From Cherax quadricarinatus (lineage: Eukaryota; Arthropoda; Malacostraca; Decapoda; Parastacidae), in the NCBI RefSeq assembly GCF_038502225.1, contig NC_091390.1, positions 10,602,187 through 10,666,186 of the forward strand: DNA of 64,000 nucleotides, given 5' to 3'. Positions 48,120 to 59,740 of the stretch are shown in pieces. Made by a program: the position numbers and the translations under genes. The notes under the pieces are model-generated. The model worked only from the letters and a program-made list of their open reading frames with translations, ran no database searches and was not told where the DNA came from. How positions within the stretch are numbered: the first letter of the stretch is position 1; each line of letters begins with the position of its first letter.

Positions 48120-51031
48120 CCCAGGATGTGACCCACACCAGTCCACTGACACCCAGGATGTGACCCACACCAGTGTACTAACACCCAGGATGTGACCCAC
48201 ACCAGTCCACTGACACCCAGGATGTGACCCACACCAGTCTACTAACACCCAGGATGTGACCCACACTAGTCCACTGACACCCAGGATGTGACCCACACCA
48301 GTCTACTAACACCCAGATAGTGACCCACACCAGTCTACTAACACCCAGGATGTGACCCACACCAGTCCACTAACACCCAGGATGTGACCCACACAAGTCC
48401 ACTAACACCCAGGATGTGACCCACACCAGTCCACTAACACCCAGGATGTGACCCACACCAGTCCACTAACACCCAGGATGTGACCCACACCAGTCCACTA
48501 ACACCCAGGATGCGACCCACACCAGTCCACTAACACCCAGGATGTGACCCACACCAGTCCACTAACACCCAGGATGTGACCCACACCAGTCCACTAACAC
48601 CCAGGATGTGACCCACACCAGTCCACTAACACCCAGGATGTGACCCACACCAGTCCACTAACACCCAGGATGTGACCCACACCAGTCCACTAACACCCAG
48701 GATGTGACCCACACCAGTCCACTAACACCCAGGATGTGACCCACACCAGTCCACTAACACCCAGGATGTGACCCACACAAGTCCACTAACACCCAGGATG
48801 TGACCCACACCAGTCCACTAACACCCAGGATACCACCCACACCAGTCCACTAACACCCAGGATTCGACCCACACCAGTCCACTAACACCCAGGATGTGAC
48901 CCACACCAGTCCACTAACACCCAGGATGTGACCCACACCAGTCCACTAACACCCAGGATGCGACCCACACCAGTCCACTAACACCCAGGATGTGACCCAC
49001 ACCAGTCCAGTAACACCCAGGATGTGACCCACACCAGTCCACTAACACCCAGGATACCACCCACACCAGTCCACTAACACCCAGGATTCGACCCACACCA
49101 GTCTACTAATACCCAGGATGTGACCCACACCAGTCCACTAACACCCAGGATGTGACCCACACAAGTCCACTAACACCCAGGATGTGACTCACACCAGTCC
49201 ACTAACACCCAGGATGTGACCCACATCAGTCCACTAACACCCAGGATGTGACCCACACCAGTCCACTAACACCCAGGATGCGACCCACACCAGTCCACTA
49301 ACACCCAGGATGTGACCCACACCAGTCCACTAACACCCAGGATGTGACCCACACCAGTCCACTAACACCCAGGATACCACCCACACCAGTCCACTAACAC
49401 CCAGGATTCGACCCACACCAGTCCACTAACACCCAGGATGTGACCCACACCAGTCCACTAACACCCAGGATGTGACCCACACCAGTCCACTAACACCCAG
49501 GATGTGACCCACACCAGTCCACTAACACCCAGGATGCGACCCACACCAGTCCACTAACACCCAGGATGTGACCCACACCAGTCCACTAACACCCAGGATG
49601 TGACCCACACCAGTCCACTAACACCCAGGATACCACCCACACCAGTCCACTAACACCCAGGATTCGACCCACACCAGTCTACTAACACCCAGGATGTGAC
49701 CCACACCAGTCCACTAACACCCAGGATGTGACCCACACAAGTCCACTAACACCCAGGATGTGACTCACACCAGTCCACTAACACCCAGGATGTGACCCAC
49801 ACCAGTCCACTAACACCCAGGATGTGACCCACACCAGTCCACTAACACCCAGGATGCGACCCACACCAGTCCACTAACACCCAGGATGTGACCCACACCA
49901 GTCCACTAACACCCAGGATGTGACCCACACCAGTCCACTAACACCCAGGATGTGACCCACACCAGTCCACTAACACCCAGGATGTGACCCACACCAGTCC
50001 ACTAACACCCAGGATGTGACCCACACCAGTCCACTAACACCCAGGATGTGACCCACACCAGTCCACTAACACCCAGGATGTGACCCACACCAGTCCACTA
50101 ACACCCAGGATGTGACCCACACCAGTCCACTAACACCCAGGATGTGACCCACACAAGTCCACTAACACCCAGGATGTGACCCACACCAGTCCACTAACAC
50201 CCAGGATACCACCCACACCAGTCCACTAACACCCAGGATTCGACCCACACCAGTCCACTAACACCCAGGATGTGACACACACCAGTCCACTAACACCCAG
50301 GATGTGACCCACACCAGTCCACTAACACCCAGGATGTGACCCACACCAGTCCACTAACACCCAGGATGCGACCCACACCAGTCCACTAACACCCAGGATG
50401 TGACCCACACCAGTCCACTAACACCCAGGATGTGACCCACACCAGTCCACTAACACCCAGGATACCACCCACACCAGTCCACTAACACCCTGGATTCGAC
50501 CCACACCAGTCCACTAACACCCAGGATGTGACCCACACCAGTCCACTAACACCCAGGATGTGACCCACACCAGTCCACTAACACCCAGGATGCGACCCAC
50601 ACCAGTCCACTAACACCCAGGATGTGACCCACACCAGTCCACTAACACCCAGGATGTGACCCACACCAGTCCACTAACACCCATGATGTGACCCACACCA
50701 GTCCACTAACACCCAGGATGTGACCCACACCAGTCCACTAACACCCAGGATGTGACCCACACCAGTCCACTAACACCCAGGATGTGACCCACACCAGTCC
50801 ACTAACACCCAGGATGTGACCCACACCAGTCCACTAACACCCAGGATGTGACCCACACCAGTCCACTAACACCCAGGATGCGACCCACACCAGTCCACTA
50901 ACACCCAGGATGTGACCCACACCAGTCCACTAACACCCAGGATGTGACCCACACCAGTCCACTAACACCCAGGATGCGACCCACACCAGTCCACTAACAC
51001 CCAGGATGCGACCCACACCAGTCCACTAACA
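48120..51031. repeat. 32-bp SINE-derived minisatellite, 91 units
   Basis: CCCAGG at 48120 to the SINE CCTAGG at 51032 is 2,912 bp, exactly 91 units of 32 bp with no net indel. Most units carry GATGTGACC. Minor types are GATGCGACC (ancestral), GATACCACC and GATTCGACC. The last two occur as a fixed adjacent pair six times, marking higher-order copies. The unit matches the SINE body between its two CCTGGG hexamers. Confidence 0.96.
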
Positions 51032-51110
51032 CCTAGGTACCCATTTCAAACTGATGGGTGAACAGGGACAGAGACAGCAGGTGTCTTACGGAATCACATC
51101 CTTATCACTA
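51032..51110 (-). mobile_element. SINE body remnant at array end
   Basis: CCTAGGTACCCATTTC, GATGGGTGAACAGGGACA and CAGCAGGTGT continue the SINE beyond the minisatellite, as at 1775. The tRNA-like head is absent or replaced. Confidence 0.8.
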
Positions 51111-51112
51111 GG

Positions 51113-51296
51113 TCAAGGCATTGGTTTAAGCCGGTGTGAGAATTGGAGCTGCCTCGCATAGGCCAGTAGGCCTGTTGCAGTGTTCCCTCTTTCTAATGTT
51201 CTTATGTAATGTCCTTCAGCCGTACCGGAGGAGATTCGAACCCCGGACGTCAGCGTGTAAATCGAGTGTGCTACCGATCGAGCTACGGGACACATG
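51113..51296 (-). mobile_element. tRNA-like head plus AACATAAGAA repeat
   Basis: The minus strand from 51296 starts as a tRNA-like sequence (TCCCGTAGCTCGATCGGTAG as A-box region, GGGGTTCGAATCTCC as B box). It then runs into ACATAAGAACATTAG, GGGAACACTGCAACAGGCC and TACTGGCCTATGCGAGGCAG. The second half recurs at 54636-54700 on the plus strand. It may be one tRNA-derived SINE or two adjacent relics. Confidence 0.6.
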
Positions 51297-51320
51297 CTAA
51301 CAAGTGGTGAAGAAAACAAC

Positions 51321-51649
51321 TATACAAGTGGACAAGTGGGTAGGTGGACAACTGTACAACGAGACAAATATACAAGTGGACAAGTGGGTAGGTGGACAAC
51401 TGTACAACGAGACAAATATACAAGTGGACAAGTGGGTAGGTGGACAACTGTACAACGAGACAAATATACAAGTGGACAAGTGGGTAGGTGGACAACTGTA
51501 CAACGAGACAAATATACAAGTGGACAAGTGGGTAGGTGGACAACTGCACAACGAGACAAATATACAAGTGGACAAGTGGGTAGGTGGACAACTGCACAAC
51601 GAGACAACTGTACAAGTGGACAAGTGGGTAGGTGGACAACCAGACAGCT
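51321..51649. repeat. 48-bp minisatellite, about 7 units
   Basis: TATACAAGTGGACAAGTGGG recurs every 48 bp (51321, 51369 and on), with TAGGTGGACAACTG and ACAACGAGACAAA. Each unit contains internal GTGGACAA duplicates. The length of 48 bp keeps frames open, so the ORFs at 51283-51833 are not evidence of coding. Confidence 0.95.
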
Positions 51650-52510
<861 letters not shown>

Positions 52511-52517
52511 CACACAC

Positions 52518-52611
<94 letters not shown>
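52511..52611. repeat. (CA)n/(TA)n tract
   Basis: A short CACACACA, TACATACA transition then about 85 bp of pure TA, the right boundary of the foldback. Confidence 0.97.
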
Positions 52612-52866
<255 letters not shown>

Positions 52867-53027
52867 AAAGTTTTATGCTTCCATTGTCACTAGTTGTTTC
52901 TAATATGCTTCAGGGAGAGTAAAATCCAGTGTCCTGTGAGTTAGGTCTGGCAGGAGGCGATGGTTGCCAGGCAACCAGCCTGCTGGAACATAAACACAGA
53001 TGACATTACAAGAACACTGAGAAACGA

Positions 53028-53033
<6 letters not shown>

Positions 53034-53122
<89 letters not shown>
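53034..53122. repeat. (CA)n at LINE 5'-truncation point
   Basis: About 89 bp of pure CA directly followed by TACATGAG and then LINE coding sequence. Confidence 0.97.
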
Positions 53123-53126
<4 letters not shown>

Positions 53127-53752
53127 TGAGCGCCTAGCAAACCTCAGAACAGCATTCCGACATCTTAATAAGGAATCATTCAGGACCCTGTACACCGTGT
53201 ACGTTAGGCCCATATTGGAGTATGCGGCACCAGTTTGGAACCCACACCTAGCCAAGCACGTGAAGAAACTAGAGAAAGTGCAAAGGTTTGCAACAAGACT
53301 AGTCCCAGAGCTAAGAGGTATGTCCTACGAGGAGAGGTTAAGGGAAATCAACCTGACGACACTGGAGGACAGGAGAGATAGGGGGGACATGATAACGACA
53401 TGCAAAATACTGAGAGGAATTAACAAGGTGGACAAAGACAGGATGTTCCAGAGATTGGACACAGCAACAAGGGGACACAGTTGGAAGCTGAAGACGCAGA
53501 TGAATCACAGGGATGTTAGGAACTATTTCTTCAGCCACAGAGTAGTCAGTAAGTGGAATAGTTTGGGAAGCTATGTAGTGGAGGCAGAATCCATACATAG
53601 CTTCAAGCAGAGGTATGATAAATCTCACGGTTCAGGGAGAGTGACCTAGTAGCAACCAATGAATAGGCGGAGCCAGGAGCTGTGAATCGACCCCTGCAAC
53701 CACAACTAGGTGAGTACAATTAGGTGAGTACAATTAGGTGAGTACACACACC
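53123..53752 (+). pseudogene. LINE RT C-terminal domain and 3' end
   Basis: The longest uninterrupted piece of the CR1/Jockey-like LINE. From about 53127 to 53649 the frame encodes ERLANLRTAFRHLNKES, LYTVYVRPILEYAAPVWNPH, LEKVQRFATRLVPELRG, RRDRGDMITTCKILRGI, RNYFFSHRVVSKWN and FKQRYDKSHG, then stops. The upstream frame to 52960 is fortuitous. The 3' UTR (CGACCCCTGCAACCACAACT) ends in three copies of AATTAGGTGAGTAC-type sequence, then CACACACC. No catalytic RT motif is included, so it is a 5'-truncated dead copy. Confidence 0.88.
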
Positions 53753-53846
53753 TGAATGCTTTCCTTCTAGAATATTTATTCATAATTTTAATTATATATT
53801 TTCATTATTGTAATTATTATGTAGATATCTCTATAAAGGGACTTAA
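53753..53846. other. AT-rich flank
   Basis: Short AT-rich sequence with no feature recognised. Confidence 0.5.
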
Positions 53847-54126
53847 GTTATTACCTGGAGTTTACCTGGAGAGAGTTCCGGGGGTCAACGCCCCCGCGGC
53901 CCGGTCTGTGACCAGGCCTGAGATTTTCCCACATTTTCCTCTAACTTATTGCCCCTCAAGGAAGGTTCCTTGATGTTGGTGAGGGGCTGTTGATTTAGGG
54001 AATTAGATCTGTGCTTCAGTTCCCCGAATTAAGCCTGAATGCCTTCCACATCCCCCCCTCCCCCAGGCGCTGTATAATCCTACGGGTTTAGCGCTTCCCC
54101 TTGATTATAATAATAATAATAATAAT
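53847..54126 (+). mobile_element. SINE with GGGTTTAGCG end and (AAT)n tail, copy 1
   Basis: The 5' part is TTACCTGGAGTTTACCTGG, AGAGAGTTCCGGGGGTCAAC, GCCCCCGCGGCCCGGTCTG. Then CTCAAGGAAGGTTCCTTGAT, GTGAGGGGCTGTTGA, GGCGCTGTATAATCC and TACGGGTTTAGCG, with a (TAATAA)n tail. It is the fullest of six copies (others at 54447, 57755, 58803, 61674 and 63660). No protein. The tail fits LINE-mediated retroposition. Confidence 0.8.
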
Positions 54127-54261
54127 CTAACTTATTGGTTTTTATTCTTATCACAAAGACTCATTTACTGGAATATTTATTTTCCAGTATTTTCCAGCAG
54201 GTTGGCTGGATCGATTGGCATGTACAGGCAGCCTCAGGTCGAAGTTGTTATCCATTCCAAC

Positions 54262-54432
54262 CATTACACAAATAACCCGTATGTAGAAGAGAGGAGCTTA
54301 CGACGACGTTTCGGTCCGACTTGGACCGAAGTCCAAGTCGGTCCAAGTCGGATCGAAACGTCGTGGTAAGCTCCTCTCTTCTATGTGCGGGTTATTTGTG
54401 TATCGTTCCAGTCACGGTATTGTGCCTTTTTC
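54262..54432. mobile_element. Foldback of GGACCGA-type ends
   Basis: The left arm ACACAAATAACCCG, AGAAGAGAGGAGCTTACGAC, GACGTTTCGGTCCGACTTGG is mirrored by CCAAGTCGGATCGAAACGTC, GTAAGCTCCTCTCTTCT, CGGGTTATTTGTGT on the right. The centre is near 54335. It continues to GTTCCAGTCACGGTATTGTG, as in the 36418 copy. Head-to-head termini of this kind are compatible with Penelope-like elements, but the assignment is tentative. Confidence 0.6.
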
Positions 54433-54446
54433 TGGCATTCCAACTC

Positions 54447-54590
54447 TTCAAGGGAGGTTCCTTGATGCTGGTGAGCGGCTCTTGATCCAGGGAATTGGAT
54501 GTGTCTTCCAATTCCCTGAATTAAGGCCCCCCTCCCTACAGGCTCTGTATAATCCCTACGAGTTTAGCGTTCCTCGTGATCATGAACCCA
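54447..54590 (+). mobile_element. GGGTTTAGCG SINE, copy 2
   Basis: TTCAAGGGAGGTTCCTTGAT, GATCCAGGGAATTGGATG, GGCTCTGTATAATCCCTACG and AGTTTAGCG. The 5' part and an obvious AAT tail are missing. Confidence 0.75.
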
Positions 54591-54635
54591 TCCAACAACT
54601 TTCCAAGCCTCCTGATGGTTGGTTTCAAACGTAAT

Positions 54636-54700
54636 AAACATAAGAAGGAGCACTGCAGCAGGTCTACTGGCCCATGCAAGGCAGGTCCAATAAGTGATGC
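54636..54700 (+). mobile_element. AACATAAGAA repeat fragment
   Basis: AACATAAGAAGGAGCACTGC, AGCAGGTCTACTGGCCC, ATGCAAGGCAGGTCC, matching the minus-strand copy at 51113-51215. Only the central part is present. Confidence 0.6.
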
Positions 54701-54767
54701 TTTTATTCCGCTTGTAAGAGGTTTAATATATTTAAATGCACTTTTTGCCGAATTACTTAAATGAATA

Positions 54768-54991
54768 CTGTATTTTCCGGCATATAAGGCGCACGAGAAT
54801 TTAACATACATACAAGACAGTTTCCAAGCAGTTGTAACGTAAGTAAACAACTGCTCAAGCGTAACACAAACTACCCTTGACCCTGACCTTGAGCATATAA
54901 GGCACAGGCTAATTTTCCAAGACTTTTTTTGAGGGGAGGGGCAGGGGAGGGAAGGGGAGGGGACGTGCGCCTTATATACCGGGAAATATGG
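54768..54991. mobile_element. 224-bp MITE with ATATAAGGCGCACG inverted ends
   Basis: Left CTGTATTTTCCGGCATATAA then GGCGCACG; right CGTGCGCCTTATATACC then GGGAAATATGG. These are imperfect inverted repeats of about 28 bp, flanked by TA (54766-54767 and 54992-54993). A second CATATAAGGC lies inside at about 54894. No transposase. TA flanks suggest a Tc1/mariner-superfamily non-autonomous element, but the family is not certain. Confidence 0.7.
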
Positions 54992-55035
54992 TAAATCTAT
55001 CTCAGTCGCTGTTCGATCCGAGGAGGATAACACCT

Positions 55036-57541
55036 GGTCTGTGTCTGAGTGTCTGTGTCTGAGTGTCTGTGTCTGAGTGTCTGTCTTAATGTCTGTGTCT
55101 GAGTGTCAGTGTCTGAGTGTCAGTGTCTGAGTGTGCCAGAGTGCCAGTGTCTGAGTGTCTGTGTCTGAGTGTCTGTGTCTGAGTGTCTGTGTCTGAGTGT
55201 CTGTGTCTGAGTGTCTGTGTCTGAGTGTCAGTGTCTGAGTGTCAGTGTCTGAGTGTCTGTGTCTGAGTGTCTGTGTCTGAGTGTCTGTGTCTGAGTGTCT
55301 GTGTCTGAGTGTCTGTGTCTGAGTGTCAGTGTCTGTGTCTGAGTGTCAGTGTCTGAGTGTCAGTGTCTGAGTGTCAGTGTCAGAGTGTCAGTGTCAGAGT
55401 GTCAGTGTCAGGGTGTCAGTGTCAGGGTGTCAGTGTCAGAGTGTCAGTGTCAGAGTGTCAGTGTCAGAGTGTCAGTGTCAGAGTGTCAGTGTCAGAGTGT
55501 CAGTGTCAGAGTGTCAGTGTCAGAGTGTCAGTGTCAGTGTCAGAGTGTCAGGGTGTCAGTGTCAGAGTGTCAGTGTCAGGGTGTCAGTATCAGGGTGTCA
55601 GTGTCAGAGTGTCAGTGTCAGAGTGTCAGCGTCAGAGTGTCAGCGTCAGAGTGTCAGCGTCAGAGTGTCAGCGTCAGAGTGTCAGCGTCAGAGTGTCAGC
55701 GTCAGAGTGTCAGCGTCAGAGTGTCAGCGTCAGAGTGTCAGTGCCTGAGTGTCAGTGCCTGAGTGTCAGAGTGTCAGTGTCAGAGTGTCAGTGTCAGAGT
55801 GTCAGTGTCAGAGTGTCAGTGTCAGTGTCAGAGTGTCAGTGTCAGAGTGTCAGTGTCAGAGTGTCAGTGTCAGAGTGTCAGTGTCAGTGTGTCAGTGCCT
55901 GAGTGTCTGTGTCTGAGTGTCTGTGTCTGAGTGTCAGTGTCTGAGTGTCAGTGTCTGAGTGTCAGTGTCTGAGTGTCAGTGCCTGAGTGTCAGTGTCTGA
56001 GTGTCTGTGTCTGAGTGTCTGTGTCTGAGTGTCTGTGTCTGAGTGTCAGTGTCTGAGTGTCTGTGTCTGAGTGTCAGTGTCTGAGTGTGCCAGAGTGTCT
56101 GTGTCTGAGTGTCTGTGTCTGAGTGTCTGTGTCTGAGTGTCAGTGTCTGAGTGTCAGTGTCTGAGTGTCAGTGTCTGAGTGTCAGTGTCTGAGTGTCAGT
56201 GTCTGAGTGTCGAGTGTCAGTGCCTGAGTGTCAGTGCCTGAGTGTCAGTGCCTGAGTGTCAGTGCCTGAGTGTCAGTGCCTGAGTGTCAGTGCCTGAGTG
56301 TCAGTGTCAGAGTGTCAGTGTCAGAGTGTCAGTGTCAGAGTGTCAGTGTCAGAGTGTCAGTGTCAGAGTGTCAGTGCCTGAGTGTCAGTGCCTGAGTGTC
56401 AGTGCCTGAGTGTCAGTGCCTGAGTGTCAGTGCCTGAGTGTCAGTGCCTGAGTGTCTGTGTCTGAGTGTCTGTGTCTGAGTGTCTGTGTCTGAGTGTCAG
56501 TGTCAGTGTCTGAGTGTCAGTGTCTGAGTGTCAGTGTCTGAGTGTCAGTGTCTGAGTGTCAGTGTCTGAGTGTCTGTGTCTGAGTGTCTGTGTCTGAGTG
56601 TCTGTGTCTGAGTGTCTGTGTCTGAGTGTCTGTGTCTGAGTGTCTGTGTCTTAGTGTCAATGTCTGAGTGTCAGTGTCTGAGTGTGCCAGAGTGCCAGTG
56701 TCTGAGTGCCAGTGTCTGAGTGCCTGTGTCTGAGTGCCTGTGTCTGAGTGTCTGTGTCTGAGTGTCTGTGTCTGAGTGTCAGTGTCTGAGTGTCAGTGTC
56801 TGAGTGTCTGTGTCTGAGTGTCTGTGTCTGAGTGTCTGTGTCCGAGTGTCTGTGTCCGAGTGTCTGTGTCCGAGTGTCTGTGTCCGAGTGTCAGTGCCTG
56901 AGTGTCAGTGCCTGAGTGTCTGTGTCTGTGTGTCTGAGTGTCTGTGTCTGAGTGTCTGTGTCTGAGTGCCAGTGCCTGAGTGTCAGTGCCTGCGTGCCTG
57001 AGTGCCAGTGCCTGAGTGTCAGTGAGTGCCAGTGTCTGAGTGCCAGTGTCTGAGTGCCAGTCTGAGCGTCAGTGCCTGAGCGTCAGCGTCTGAGCGTCAG
57101 CGTCTGAGCGTCAGCGTCTGAGTGCCAGTGCCTGAGTGCCAGTGCCTGAGTGCCAGTGAGTGCCAGTGTCTGAGTGCCAGTGTCTGAGTGCCAGTGCCTG
57201 AGTGTCAGTGCCTGAGCGTCAGTGCCTGAGCGTCAGTGTCTGAGTGCCAGTGCCTGAGTGTCAGTGTCAGTGCCTGAGTGTCAGTGTCAGTGTCAGAGTG
57301 TCAGTGTCAGAGTGTCAGTGTCAGTGTCAGAGTGTCAGTGTCTGAGTGTCAGTGTCTGAGTGCCAGTGAGTGTCAGTGCCTGAGTGTCAGTGTCTGAGTG
57401 TCAGTGTCTGAGTGTCAGTGTCTGAGTGCCAGTGAGTGTGAGTGCCTGAGTGTCAGTGTCTGAGTGTCAGTGTCTGAGTGCCAGTGAGTGTGAGTGCCTG
57501 AGTGTCAGTGTCAGTGCCAGAGTGTCAGTGCCTGAGTGCAG
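55036..57541. repeat. 14-bp minisatellite, about 2.5 kb
   Basis: The unit is GTGTCTGAGTGTCT and variants (GTGTCAGAGTGTCA, GCGTCAGAGTGTCA, GTGCCTGAGTGTCA, GTGTCCGAGTGTCT), roughly 175-180 units. Variants lie in blocks: CAGAG-type about 55380-55540, GCGTCAG block 55627-55735, GTGCC block 56215-56300, TCCGAG block about 56840-56890, and GAGTGCC toward the right end. Because 14 is not a multiple of three, ORFs cycle through frames and are artefacts. Confidence 0.95.
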
Positions 57542-57754
57542 TGAGGCACAAGTTGCTAATATATTTGGAAAAAAAAATATTTTACGAGACATTGAAACTA
57601 ACTCCGCATATTTTTTTTTTTTCAATATAAAAATGGCATATTAGAACAATTCAAATCTAATTCAAAATTTGATCTAAACATCACCTTTGACGATAATCTT
57701 AAGAAGTATTATCTTGTTGATTTAGAGACCAGGATCTTAAAATTGATAAGTAAA
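57542..57754. other. AT-rich, no gene
   Basis: A-rich and T-rich runs with no recognised feature. Confidence 0.55.
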
Positions 57755-57890
57755 TTTCCCTCAAGGGAGGTTACCTGACGCTTGTGAGGGGCTCTTGATC
57801 CAGGGAATTGGATCTGTGCTCCCGTTCCTTTCCCCCCACAGGCGTTGTATAACCCCAACGGGTTTAGAGTTCCCCCATGATTTTCAATTA
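57755..57890 (+). mobile_element. GGGTTTAGCG SINE, copy 3
   Basis: CCCTCAAGGGAGGTTACCTG, GCTCTTGATCCAGGGAATTG, GGCGTTGTATAACCCCAACG, GGGTTTAGAG. 5' truncated and without a clear tail. Confidence 0.75.
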
Positions 57891-57929
57891 TCAACTTCTC
57901 AGCTTTGAAGATAATTCGAAGGGACACTC

Positions 57930-57970
57930 AGTAATTATCACACGATTATTATAATCATGTGATAATTACT
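57930..57970. repeat. Perfect-arm hairpin
   Basis: AGTAATTATCACA (57930-57942) and TGTGATAATTACT (57958-57970) are exact reverse complements around a 15-bp AT-rich centre that is itself nearly palindromic (GATTATTATAATC). It may be a small inverted-repeat element or chance in AT-rich DNA. Confidence 0.75.
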
Positions 57971-58114
57971 GCAAATTGAGACCTAAACTGACAAAAATTA
58001 ATCCAAAATTTTCTCTTAAGACGAGCCAGTGTTTAGTATATTGAAAATTTTCTTAAACATTTAATACACAATTTGCAATATTTGTTTACAGTTGTGTTTA
58101 GGACACATGTTTTG

Positions 58115-58195
58115 AGTACATAACCCGCACGCAGGAAGAAGCAGCTTGTGACGATGTTTCGGTCCGATCGAAACGTAGTCATAAGTTTCTTTAAA
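58115..58195. mobile_element. Short GGACCGA-type foldback
   Basis: TAACCCGCACGCAGGAAGAA, GACGATGTTTCGGTCCGATC, GAAACGTAGTCATAAG. TTTCGGTCCGATCGAAA is a near-palindrome, so the two arms meet tightly. A diverged, shorter version of 54262-54432. Confidence 0.5.
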
Positions 58196-58397
58196 ATTCG
58201 CTATAATCGTCTGAAAGAATATCACATTTAAAAACTAAAAAAAAAGTTAGATTTGCTTAAAAATTATATAAAATTGAGAAATTAGAACTTACAATATTAA
58301 TGAAATATAAAAATATTTTAAATTTAGGAATAGCAATGTTTAAATGTTTAAAGCCAGTTAGAAGAGTGATGGTTCACTAAGTTCTATCAGACCCTCA
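58196..58397. other. AT-rich, no gene
   Basis: A-rich and T-rich DNA between foldback remnant and minisatellite; nothing recognised. Confidence 0.55.
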
Positions 58398-58612
58398 AAC
58401 AGGGTCTGATAGGACTGAGTGAACCTTGATAGTGGGTCTGATAGGACTGAGTGAACCTTCAAAGTGGGTCTGATAGGATTGACTTGAACCTTCAAAGTGG
58501 GTCTGATAGGATTGACTTGAACCTTCAAAGTGGGTCTGACAGGATTGACTTGAACCTTCAAAGTGGGTCTGACAGGATTGACTTGAACCTTCAAAGTGGG
58601 TCTGATATGACT
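58398..58612. repeat. 33-bp minisatellite, about 6.5 units
   Basis: GTGGGTCTGATAGGATTGAC then TTGAACCTTCAAA repeats every 33 bp, with shorter variants (GGACTGAGTGAACC) at the left end and GACAGG for GATAGG in two right-hand units. The triplet-multiple length explains the open minus-strand frames. Confidence 0.92.
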
Positions 58613-58802
58613 GGCTCCTTATAGAATTAAACAGAAAATTCAATGATAAACATAAGATAAGCATCTTTATTAATAATTAAATTAGTAAAGAATATAAAAT
58701 GAACATAAAATAAATCCTACTTTAAGCTGAAATGAAATATATAATTCAAACCTAACATGTACACAGAGATGTTGTGTCTGGTGCAGTGCCGATGTTATGA
58801 GC
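58613..58802. other. AT-rich, no gene
   Basis: AT-rich sequence with no feature recognised. Confidence 0.55.
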
Positions 58803-58985
58803 ACGTCGCTCTGAACAATTATTGTAATCATAGGGGTGTGCTAAACCCGTAGGATTATACAGCGGCTGTGGGGGGGGAAGGTATTCAAACTCAATTCAGG
58901 GAACCGGAGCACAGATCCAGTTCCCTAGATCAAGAGCCCCTCACCAGCGTCAAGGAAGCTCTCTTTAAGGGTTGCTGTTAACGGT
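58803..58985 (-). mobile_element. GGGTTTAGCG SINE, copy 4 (minus strand)
   Basis: On the plus strand it starts with an ATTATTGTAATC-like tail remnant, then GCTAAACCCGTAGGATTATA, CAGCGGCTGTGG, CAGATCCAGTTCCCTAG and ATCAAGAGCCCCTCACCAGC, the reverse complement of the other copies. Confidence 0.8.
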
Positions 58986-59740
58986 GGTTGGGAACGCCAA
59001 GCAGTTGTTGATGATGGGTGGGTAACAGGTGGTCGTGACTTGAAACAGGAGGTTGACTGATCCTCGGAACACCACGATGCAGTTGATGCAGTTAAGTAGC
59101 CAGTCAGGAACCACCATGAACGCTGGTGTAGTTACAACTGGGAGAAGGCTGATTGAATGGTGTGTAGCTGACTGGGTGGTTGGGTACGTGTTGAAGGGCC
59201 ACCAGTGTAGGTAGACGTGTCAAGGTGACGTCTCTCTATCTTCAGAAGATAGATGCTGCCCTTATCTTTATTCCGCACGAGCCGGATGACCCGAGCCGAC
59301 AAGAAAGGCTAAAATCTAGAAAATAAAGTTACACACGATAGGCGTACGGCCTTTAAAAACAATAGTGAGGATTAAAAGATAACATAACACAATGTGAAAT
59401 TTAGACAGTAATAAACTGAAGTCTAAAATCCTAAACCAAATCCCAAAACACACAATAATTGAGACAGGAGTGAAACGAATACCTACAGATTTGATGGGAG
59501 CCGCAAGTCAAGTGACTAACCATAGGTTGGACACACACACTCGTCATCTGTCACCGCTTGGAGAAAAGGGGGGACGGGGTAGCGGAAACTAGGCACCCAC
59601 CCCAACTGAACCAGAAAACTGCCCAACAAACTACCGCCACCATACAGTCATACGTCTACCATCTTATCTGAGGAACTTGTTCCTCACAGAGACATTTTCT
59701 ATTCTTACACGAGACCAAGTTAGTTAAAAATTAGCAATTT
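58986..59740. other. No recognisable gene
   Basis: Mixed-composition sequence, GT-rich at first and then AC-rich. I see no ORF with a known domain and no named repeat. Confidence 0.5.

Noticed and set aside
48120..51031. CRISPR-like array of about 30-bp repeats
   Set aside because: Repeats are head to tail with no unique spacers, and the context is eukaryotic.
51228..51296. Functional tRNA gene on the minus strand
   Set aside because: A- and B-box-like strings are present, but I could not pair a convincing anticodon arm and acceptor stem, and it runs into a repeat body. Better read as a tRNA-derived SINE head.
52960..53122. N-terminal extension of the LINE ORF starting at 52960
   Set aside because: It translates unrelated flank and (CA)n before the LINE sequence begins at about 53127; the start codon is fortuitous.
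55343..55902. [15 protein letters not shown] ORFs
   Set aside because: A 14-bp tandem repeat cycling through frames, not a protein.
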